DNA of 64,000 nucleotides from Diadophis punctatus similis (Eukaryota; Chordata; Lepidosauria; Squamata; Dipsadidae). The stretch covers positions 44,214,496 to 44,278,495 of the forward strand of contig JALIGW010000003.1 in the NCBI GenBank assembly GCA_023053685.1. The letters are read 5' to 3'. The position numbers and the translations under genes were made by a program. Position 1 is the stretch's first letter, and every line of letters starts with the position of its first letter. Shown here piece after piece: positions 55,606 to 64,000 of this stretch. The notes below the pieces were generated by a model that did not search any database, was not told where the DNA came from, and saw nothing but the letters and a program-made list of their open reading frames with translations.

Positions 55606-56040
55606 TCTTTCTTTGAGCTATTCTGATATTCATGGCAGCTGATTTGAGGAATGAATAGAACTCCTTAATGTATAAATCTTTGTGCAATTCAAGATAGTCA
55701 ACAAAGTATAAGCTGTAAGAATAAATATTGCATGGACAATTCCCCCCCCCCCCATGGTGAAGAACTCTCTGTTAAGTTTTATTTCTGCTGTTGGAAATTG
55801 CATATTTGGGCCTCAAATCAGTTCTGTGGCCATTATGACATTGGCTACGATATTCAATATATACAGTATGTTTTCAGTCTTATTGATGAACCAAATTTTA
55901 GATACTACAACAGACTTCCCAGTTCCTGGTTTATCCAACGAGCTGGTTCTAGCCTAGATTCCAATTTCTTCACGTGTCTTACATCAAGTGTTGCCGGTAA
56001 TATTGATGGATCAAGTGAATTTATATAGATCACGGGTATC

Positions 56041-56164
56041 AAACTCGCAGCATCACGTTGCCGTTACGTGACGTTCCGTGTCGTTTTTTCCCTTTGCGGA
56101 GCTGGGGTGGATGTGGCCTGCGTGTGACACATCCGGCCCACGGGCCGCCCGTTTGACACCCCTG
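56041..56164. mobile_element. hAT miniature, 124 bp
   Basis: CACGGGTATCAAACTCGCAG and CCCGTTTGACACCCCTG, with an exact 8-bp duplication ATATAGAT (56033-56040, 56165-56172). Inverted relative to 14926 and 20066. Confidence 0.93.
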
Positions 56165-56172
56165 ATATAGAT

Positions 56173-57997
56173 GATGGAGAAGGAGACCAAGAGAAGCTTA
56201 TTTTTAGACAAAGACAAATATATTATGAGGATTTGACATTCTCCTGAAATGAATGTGTTCTACAAAATAAACCTATTAAAATAATGCTGCTTTATTTTTT
56301 ACACTGTGTTCAATCTGAAAGGATTTTCTAATGGAATTATCCTGAATGCAATTAGTTAATGACATTATTTTGGAATAAAAACTTGGGAGCTTATTCATTA
56401 CTCCTGCTAGTGTAATGATTAAAATTTGCTTTTTAAAATCATCCCTCTGCTAGCTTATTTATTTTTATATATGTAAGGGGTCTATAAAACAAATTGATAT
56501 TGTACAAGCAGATTATGAATAACACTCATTTTAATGGTTTTACTTTACCTGTAAACAAGTCATGATCTAGCCCATTAGTATTCACTAGATTTCACAAGTA
56601 ATTGTTGCTACATATTATGGGAAGCTGACAAATTTGATATTGTCTGAAATTTCCTTATGGATTTACAACTAAATCCCTCATTAATTTCAATGACTGAAAG
56701 ATTTATAACTCAGTCGATCTACACAATTATATGGTGGATATGCAGAATACAAATAGACATGATAATTAGACAGTACTGGTTATGGCAACCCAATTTCAAG
56801 ATTAGGGCTGTTTCCTCTGTAATTATTTTATTTATCTGTCCTTAGCTATAGTGACCCACTTAAGCAAGAAAAAACAACCAACCAACCAAACTACCTTTAT
56901 TTAAATGTAACAAGTGCTATGGTTTTTGCAAATAATGTTAGATAGCAAGATTTGTGCTTTATGCAGCATTGAAAAGCCTGAAATGGCATCAATATAAATG
57001 TCTTTGACCAAGGATAGAAACTAGGAAGTCTTTAGAACTTAAACAAACAAAAAACAAACCAACAAACAAGCGAACGTACTATGAACTCTGGATTCATGTG
57101 AATTGCAAAATATAACAAGATTAAAAAATATCATCTGGAAATATATGCAACTATATATTAACCATTTTTCCCCAAGGTCAGGTAGGATGGGCAGAAGGAT
57201 TGTCTCTTATTAAATCATTACAGCACCATTATCTTTTTGTTCTCTGTTTCCAGAGGTTGTCAGAAAAATATACATTACCCATCTTTTGCAGTTCAACCAG
57301 GATCGGTGTTGTGAATGCAAAACTATCACTAATATTTTTTCCATCTGAGTACAAGGATGGTAAACCGCTACCTACGGTATATGTAATTTGCAGCCCAATA
57401 GTATCCCCATATCTGGAAAGGATTGTCCTGGCTTATCTGTTAGCCTTGCCACATTTCCTGAGCCTGAGATGAGTAGGATCATCGATGGTCTGAAAGGACC
57501 ACAGGGCTGAGTCAGTTTAGCAATGGCTTTGATCCCATTTTTCTTTTCTTTAAGAAGATTGCATCACTACATGAAATCATTGTGTCCAAAGAGATTTTTC
57601 CAACGAGTGAAGAAATTCTGGTGGGCAGCTTAGTGTTAAAAGCGTTTGGAGAAGAAGAATGTGAGGAGTGTGTGGAATATGCACGCTCGCTCCAGTGGGC
57701 TAAATTTTAGAGCTAATAATGTGTCGAGCAAGGCTAGAGCAGTCTGGCCTGCCAAACAACCTGCCCTTTACCCATTTGACCAAACAGCCATGCTTTCTCT
57801 GATTGTCCCTGAAGGACCATTCATCTTCCATCCTATATGAGATGGGTGTGTTCCCTCTATGGCTCTGAAAGGCATTTCTAGTAAAAAAAGATAAATATCC
57901 TCCTTGCAGTTCTTGGGCTTTGGGTGTTCCTTACTCTGGGAAAGGATTTAAAGCTGTCTGCCAGACCCGTGGGCTGTTACAACAAGACAGTGCCACA
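56173..57997 (+). other. Upstream region of PI16
   Basis: No mobile element or domain-bearing frame recognised. A TATA-like GATAAATA lies near 57889, about 110 bp before the ATG, and may mark the promoter; this is weak. Confidence 0.35.
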
Positions 57998-58168
57998 ATG
58001 CTGAGCTCAGGCCTGCGGATTCCCCTCCTTTCCCTCCTCCTCCTCCTGCTATTTGCAGCGATGGAGCTGAGCTGGTCCTTTACAGATGAGGAAAAGAAGG
58101 AGATCGTGGATCAGCATAACCTGTATCGTTCCATGGTTTCTCCTTCGGCTGCAAACATGCTGAAATTG
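57998..58168 (+). CDS. PI16: PI16 (peptidase inhibitor 16), exon 1 only
   Basis: Fifty-seven codons ending at the donor TTG|GTAAGT, phase 0. Residues 1-27 are a signal peptide with a leucine core (LLSLLLLLLFA); the mature start reads TDEEKKEIVDQHNLYRSMVS, the entry of a CAP (SCP/TAPS) domain. The ATG at 57998 has A at -3 and gives the signal peptide; an in-frame ATG at 57920 would add 26 residues before it and is less likely. The combination of DEEK, HNLYR and VSP-x-A-x-x-ML, the position just 3' of the C6orf89 homologue and the shared strand identify PI16, a secreted or GPI-anchored glycoprotein, rather than a venom-type CRISP. The next exon, with the central CAP residues, is not in the window, so the intron exceeds 5.8 kb. 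Confidence 0.88.
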
Positions 58169-58734
58169 GTAAGTTTGTGGTGACGGGGAACTTTGGTGGA
58201 GTTGGGGAATTCAGAGATTTCTATCTCTTATCATGAATATATGGCAGCTTTTTTTGAGTGTTATAAAAATGAACTTAAAAAAAAACCCTTTGGTGTCCCT
58301 GTGTTCAGTTGATGAAGGAAAGAAAGGTGAGGAATTTGAATTCCGTGACCAGTTAAATGACCTTTCTGGACATGCCTTGTGTCTCCTGGTGTATTTTACA
58401 AGTTAACCACTTTTTAAAACAACTGTGACCTAATTTTGTGCTAAGGGTAATATGTGTGTAAAATATATTTCTCTGTAGCTTTTCTGTTCATAAGTCAGTC
58501 TGCTCACCTGGAATTTACAGAAAACTAACTTTTCTTTCGGAACTTTTGAATGGAACAATCCTCTGATTCTTATCAAATTCCTGCATTTCATGAATTAGAG
58601 CTATGATAAAGTATTTTGTGTGAATCTAAGGTAAGGAAGTCAGTGTGGGCCATGGTTACAGGAGTTCTGTATGAAGTTATAATACTAGGGCTATAAAAGT
58701 CTAAAAATGCTTTCATTTTCGGTATGAAGAGCCT

Positions 58735-58809
<75 letters not shown>

Positions 58810-58860
58810 TTTGTGAGACTTATATACCGCCTCATAGTGCAAGCGCTCTCTAATATATAT
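58735..58860 (-). mobile_element. SINE 3' end with (ATTT)n
   Basis: An ATTT tract (about 58735-58812), then TTTGTGAGACTTATATACCG and CCTCATAGTGCAAGCGCTCTC, is the reverse of the 49240-49485 SINE end. The rest is missing. Confidence 0.85.
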
Positions 58861-59835
58861 TGAATTACAGTTCTATTCAGAAAAGAATAAAACTCTGGGC
58901 TTTTACAGGTGGCTGGTCATGGTGGTGTATGTATGCGTGTTTTTTTCCTTTTAGAAAATATGGTTTCAGCACATGAAATTCATTAGTTGCATGGGATACA
59001 AAACAGATTTTTTACATCCCAGCTCTGCTACTGTTCTAGGAAACACAATAATCAAACAGGAATTTGCTATTACTGATTGCATTATTTCCCCTTCTCCATG
59101 CTTGCCTGTCAACCAGCTTTGCAACTTCATTAAGGTCTTCTGTTTGTAACAAGTAGGATAATACCGACAATGTTACTGACAACAAGGTAAATATATTGAC
59201 CCGCTACTTCCCACTACACATGCACATTTTTGTGTATTTTTTATAAATGTTGCCCTTTTGCTGTTCAGACTGATATCTGCCCCTCCTACTTTTTTTAATT
59301 TTTGGTTGGGGAGGGTACAAGATACAGATTCAGACTTTTAAAATCAGTGTCAACAAAAAAGAATCTCGGGATTTGATTTGCTTGGTGGTAATCAAAGGCT
59401 GGACATCTCCCAAAGATATTTGTAAATGAAGGCAAACTGTTCTGTTGAGATTTCAAGTAGCCATTGATTGAAAACCAGCAGCACGCTTTGAGACTATGGC
59501 CATGTTGTCCTATCACCAGAATGGGATGACAATTGTTTTTGGAGGGCAGTTAAGGGATGATGTCACCTTCTATTAATCCCTCACTCACCCCTAAAGCAAC
59601 GTCAGGAGACATTTTCCTGATTCATGTCCAAAAGACACTTTTCTATGTTAGGTCACCTTGAGCTCGTGCCCATTTGGATTAGAATGCTTCAGTTCATTCA
59701 AGTTAATTCCAGCATTAATTGGCTCCTGTGATGAAGCAGAAATACCACTCCTTCAACTGAAGCAGGGCCTACCATGCTCTTTCAAAACTTTCAGAGCTGC
59801 ATTTTACTTTGAATTCTAGGATAGCACAATGACTA

Positions 59836-60197
59836 CAAGTAGTCCTCGACTTATGACCACGATTGAGCCCAAAATTTCTGTTGTGGAGACATTTATTAAA
59901 TGAGTTTTGCTTCATTTTACGACCTTCCTTGCCACAGTTGTTAAGCGAATCACTGCAGTTGATAAGTTAGTAACCAGGTTGTTGCGTGCATCTGGCTTCC
60001 CCATTGACTTGGCTTGTCAGAAGTCACAAAAGGTGATCACATGACCATGCGGCACAGCAATGGTCATAAATGCGAACCAGTGGCCAAGCATCTGAATTTT
60101 GATCACATGATCATGGGGATGCGGAAAAGGTCGCAACTGTGAAAAATGGTCATAAGTCACTTTTTTCCAGTGCCGTTGTGACTTTGAACTAAATTTT
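59836..60197. mobile_element. Pogo/Tigger-like miniature, right end lost
   Basis: CAAGTAGTCCTCGACTTATG after TA (59834-59835), with the family body through GTCATAAGTCACTTTTTTCC. The terminal GAGGACTACCTG is absent. Confidence 0.82.
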
Positions 60198-60297
60198 TTT
60201 GACCCTTATTTTTTTTTCTTATTTTAAAAAAGTTGCTGATTTGCAATGCAGCAGAATTCTTTTTTAAAAAACTACACTTGAGATAAAAGGGTACACT

Positions 60298-60605
60298 CAG
60301 AGGTGGGATTCAGCAGGTTCTGACCAGTTCTGGAGAACCAGTAGCGGAAATTTTGAGTAGTTCGGAGAACCAGTAACTACCACCTCTGACTGGCCCCGCC
60401 CCCATCTATTCTCTGCCTCCCGAGTCCCAGCTGATCGGGAGGAAATGGGGATTTTGCAGTAACCTTCCCCTGGAGTGGGGCGGAATGGAGATTTTACAGT
60501 ATCCTTCCCCTGCCACGCCCACCAAGCCATGCCCACCATGCCACACCACTCCCACCAAGCCATTCCCACAGAACCGGTAGTAAAAAAATTTGAATCCCAC
60601 CACTA
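60298..60605. mobile_element. Non-autonomous hAT element, 308 bp
   Basis: CAGAGGTGGGATTCAGCAGG and TTGAATCCCACCACTA. Family of 6634-7027. The flanks match poorly (about 5/8). Confidence 0.75.
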
Positions 60606-61711
60606 GCACTTCTAGATCCCCCAAAGCCCATAGTTATTTAAATTATATGGAAGCTGAAGTAAAAGTCTCTTACTCTGATTAACCCAACAAATGATGAAAT
60701 GATACACCGCTATACTTTTCTCTATGACTTAAATAAAAAAGCACAGGGAAAAGTAGCAAGCTCAGGAAAATGAAAATTTTCTTTTTAAAAAACGGCACTG
60801 TTTCAAATAATCAGCCTTCTATTTGCAAGAATTATAGTCATTACAGCATTTATAATAAAGGAGGCTCTAAAAGACATGCAAAAGTAACAGGTGTGTTACG
60901 CCTGTTTGCACGTGCATTTCGGTGCTTCACTTTGTGTGAGTGTATATGCGTTTGTACATATTTCCCCCCCCCCAAAAAAAAATCACACCTGTAAGAATGT
61001 ATATGTCTAGGAAGACAGAAAGAAAGGTGACCGGTCATTTTCCCTGGAACAGGAAGACAGGGCAGTATAACAGCAGGAAAATAGTCTGATGGGAGAATGT
61101 GGTACCCTGCATTTTCAGCTGAATACCTTTCAGGTTGTCAAGATGTCTCAGTCTGGACCCAATTTTCTCAAGCCTTCCTAGAATTGGGTGAGCACAGGAC
61201 CCAAGCAGTTAAACAGGAAGTGCAGACAGGCCCTAAACCCATTCTCTTTTGGCTGGTGGAGAGCTGCATCTACAGAGAGCTTTGAGCAGGTATGAGTAAG
61301 GTAAGAAAAAATATGGAGTGGGAGGCTTGCTAGAGGAGTCCTTTGCCAGAAAATTAATTCGAGTACAAATGATTTGTGTAGAGGATTTGAGTAATAAATT
61401 AGGTTGGAGTCAATTGAAAGGGCAATGATTGCTGTTTGCTAATGGCGATGGCTCAGACCACACCTCTGCCTTGCGGTCTGTGTGGTTTTTAGCAGGTTGT
61501 TCCCCAGAGTCCAAGGATTGCAGTGCAATCCTGAGAACGGACTCTTTTTTGATGACAAACATCAGTAGAATTATAGCCAAAGACTAAAAGGCAGTGGCAG
61601 ATTTTGGGAGGCTGTCTTCTCATTCCTTTTACTAGCCCAGAAAGGAGAAAAGTATATATGAATTTCTCTTATGGGTTCATCCAAGGAAGCACGTGTTTTT
61701 GGTGACTAAAG

Positions 61712-61949
61712 CAGAGGTGGGTTCCTACCGGTTCGGACCGGTTCTATAGAACCGGTAGTAACTTGGCGGCCTGGGTCGCTGGAACCGGCAGCGACCCAGG
61801 CCTGCCACGCCCCCGAGCCGGTTTTCTTTGCTTCTGCACATGTGCATAAGCTTTTTTTTTAGTACTGTGCATGCATGCGTGTGTGCGCTGCATGCGCACT
61901 GCGCGTCCCTGAGCAAACCGGCAGTAAAGGAATCCGGAACCCACCCCTG
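61712..61949. mobile_element. Non-autonomous hAT element, 238 bp
   Basis: CAGAGGTGGGTTCCTACCGG and CCGGAACCCACCCCTG, with an exact 8-bp duplication GACTAAAG (61704-61711, 61950-61957). Confidence 0.95.
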
Positions 61950-62594
61950 GACTAAAGGTTGCATTTTACTATCTTCCTGATGGAGGAAAAAGATGCAGCA
62001 GGTAGAAAAATCACATTCCAACATAGGTGGTGCTGGATTTTTCTATTTTTCTCTCTCTTGTTTTTGGGGAGAAAGTTGGGGCTTTTTGTAAAAAATATAT
62101 CTGTGAGTTATTATAAAAGAAACGAACTTTCTCAGGATAATATAAACACCATATCAAGGCAAGGACAGGGAACAGTGCCACAGACTAAATAAAAACGAGG
62201 GCCCAGCGTAGTAATGGCAATTAATGCAACATAAAATCCTAATAATTACATGGTAAGACACCCTCCCTCCAACCAAAACAAAGTTCTGAGAAACGAAAAA
62301 TCTGTTGAGACTGTTCTTAATTATCCGAAGCCTATTTTAGGCCTTATACTTCACCATTGAAAATGTCAGCAGTGTAGTCAGATTTGCATGGATCATAAAA
62401 AGGGGTGTGAAGGCACAAACGGCATGTTAGTAGGATGGTGTTTTCCCAGATTAGCCCAGGTATCAATCTGATCATCATACTTTCTGAACATGAGAACAAG
62501 TATTGCTCTGAATCAACCCTTTTCTCTTATTAAAAGTGAATGCTGATAAGTCTGGCTGACAAGGACATTTGCCCACACCTAAAAGGGGCTAAAA

Positions 62595-62939
62595 GGGACG
62601 CGGTGGCTCAATGGCTAAGACACTGAGCTTGTCGATCAGAAGGTCGGCAGTTCAGCGGTTTGAATCCCTAGCGCCGCGTAATGGGGTGAGCTCCTGTTAC
62701 TTGTCCCAGCTTCTGCCAACCTAGCAGTTCGAAAGCACATAAAAAATGCAAGTAGAAAAATAGGGACCACTTTTGGTGGGAAGGTAACAGCGTTCCGTGC
62801 GCCTTCGGCGTTGAGTCATGCCAGCCACATGAGCACGGAGACGTCTTCAGACACCGCTGGCTCTTCAGCTTAGAAACGGAGATGAGCCCCTAGAGCCGGA
62901 AACAACTAGCATGCATGTGCCAGGGAACCTTTACCTTTA
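62595..62939 (+). mobile_element. Sauria-type SINE
   Basis: tRNA-like head (GGTGGCTCAATGGCTAAGAC; B box GCGGTTTGAATCCC), the body with GTAACAGCGTTCCGTGCGCC, and the 3' end GGAAACAACTAGCATGCATG then GGGAACCTTTACCTTTAA, the RTE/Bov-B-like tail of squamate SINEs. The flanks share AAAAGG. Confidence 0.92.
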
Positions 62940-63546
62940 AAAAGGACAGGTGGGGCTTTGATGGTGTGATCCTGCCATCATCTGGACTTTGTTGATCTCA
63001 GGGGTTGACAGTTCTCTTTTGTTCCCTTTCTGCCCCAAAGCATGAAAAAGATCAATAAGGGTGCTACTTTTTGCTCAAGGGTTTTGTGAATGGGAGGTTT
63101 GCTGCTGTATTGCATTGCGTTCAGTGCAAATTTTTGGGGATGGTGCTTTTTGCTGATGCTGCTTCCCTCAATTCTAAATGTGCTTGTCAGATGGTTATCT
63201 CAACAATCTGTATCAGAGTTATTTATTTTTTAGGGCTGGCTTTAGGGTCCCATGGTTAGCTCCTTTTCCTGTTATGAATTCCTATCCAAAGTCATGCTTT
63301 TTATTTTGTTTAGGTCAGTAAGTGCTGGTTGTCATGGAAATACTTACATACATTGAGCTATGTTTGCCAAGCTATATTTAATGGAATGAGAAATGCAGCT
63401 GTTAGAGCCCTTCCATTTGGCTGTGAATCACAAAAAGGGGAAAACGCACCCAGCCTGGATCTACACCAGCATCTCAGTATTACATCTATGTTCATATGAG
63501 TTTCAAACCGTTTCATTTGCAACCATCAATACACCAGCCTCAAATA

Positions 63547-63957
63547 CAGGTAACCCTTGATTCAAAACCACAGTTGAGCTAGAATTTTGTTCGTAAGTCG
63601 CTGCAGTTGAGTCACCCTGTGACTGTTTTTGCTATGGTTGTTAAGCAAGTCACCAACATGATTCAGCAAATCATGCGGTTGTTAAGTGAATCATGTAGAT
63701 CTAAGTCAAATCCAGCTTATTTAATGGATGCTTTTTGCCATTTTTTTGCCAGAAATACGATCATTTGACCGTGGAACGCAGCAACTGGTCAGAAATGCAA
63801 GCCAGTTGCCAGGTGCTTTGAGATGTGATCACATGACTGCCGGGGGGGGGATGATGTGGCAGTTATAACTTTGAAGACAGGTTGTAAGTAACTTATTTTA
63901 GTATGTCGTAACGTGAAATGGTTGTTAAATGACTGGTTGTAAGTTGATGACTACTTG
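63547..63957. mobile_element. Pogo/Tigger-like miniature, 411 bp
   Basis: CAGGTAACCCTTGATTCAAA at the left and GATGACTACTTG at the right, between TA dinucleotides (63545-63546, 63958-63959). GTTGTTAAGTGAATC phrases are present. Confidence 0.83.
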
Positions 63958-64000
63958 TATTGCACATTTTGTGCTAGATTATGGAGCAAGACTATCCAGT

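Larger units (their letters stand above)
58169..64000 (+). other. PI16 intron 1 (incomplete)
   Basis: From GTAAGT to the window end. Besides the elements listed separately, 58169-58734, 58861-59833, 60606-61703 and 61958-62594 hold nothing I can support. The open stretch at 61097-61285 is not a CAP exon. Confidence 0.6.

Noticed and set aside
57200..57472. 90-codon open stretch before PI16
   Set aside because: No domain, and not in frame with or spliced to PI16 exon 1.

Overview
The window is nuclear DNA of a squamate reptile, most likely a snake. The evidence is a Sauria-type tRNA SINE with a RTE/Bov-B-like tail, CR1 and CR1-L3-like LINEs, a Bov-B-like 3' fragment, many hAT, pogo/Tigger and Tc1 miniature transposons, and long ATTT, GGTT and GT microsatellites. 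Two host genes are visible, both on the + strand. Their order, a C6orf89 (bombesin receptor-activated protein) homologue followed by PI16 exon 1, matches the mammalian 6p21 block as I recall it.

Layout. 1-7.8 kb is intergenic and repeat-rich. A CpG-rich promoter with probable non-coding exon 1 lies at about 7.84-8.21 kb. The C6orf89-like coding sequence runs in seven exons from 11994 to 41944. All six internal junctions keep frame and follow the GT/AG rule, giving a 328-residue protein. Intron 3 (13380-34187, 20.8 kb) holds a Tc1-like element carrying a nested LINE, a 3.2 kb pogo-class transposon with a damaged transposase gene, a 1 kb TA-flanked element and a nearly complete LINE on the minus strand. 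A long 3' UTR may reach about 47.03 kb. 47-57.9 kb is intergenic. PI16 exon 1 (signal peptide plus start of the CAP domain) is at 57998-58168, and its next exon lies beyond the window.

Most of the remaining sequence is mobile elements. Many are dated or bounded by target-site duplications (TSDs) that can be read directly: 8 bp for the hAT-like elements and TA for the pogo and Tc1-like ones. Several nested insertions can be unpicked, including a SINE split cleanly at a TA by a 1 kb element, and two copies of that element that carry different secondary insertions and so act as each other's empty site.

No CRISPR, operon or prokaryotic system is present, and I found no convincing novel host system. 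The most unusual objects are the 3.2 kb pogo-class element, whose transposase (BrkDBD-like plus CENP-B-like DNA binding plus DDE) is flanked by inverted pieces of a different miniature family; a 311 bp near-perfect foldback in intron 7; an 813 bp element of unassigned family 136 bp before the last coding exon; and an unexplained 43-codon open stretch at 35706-35835.
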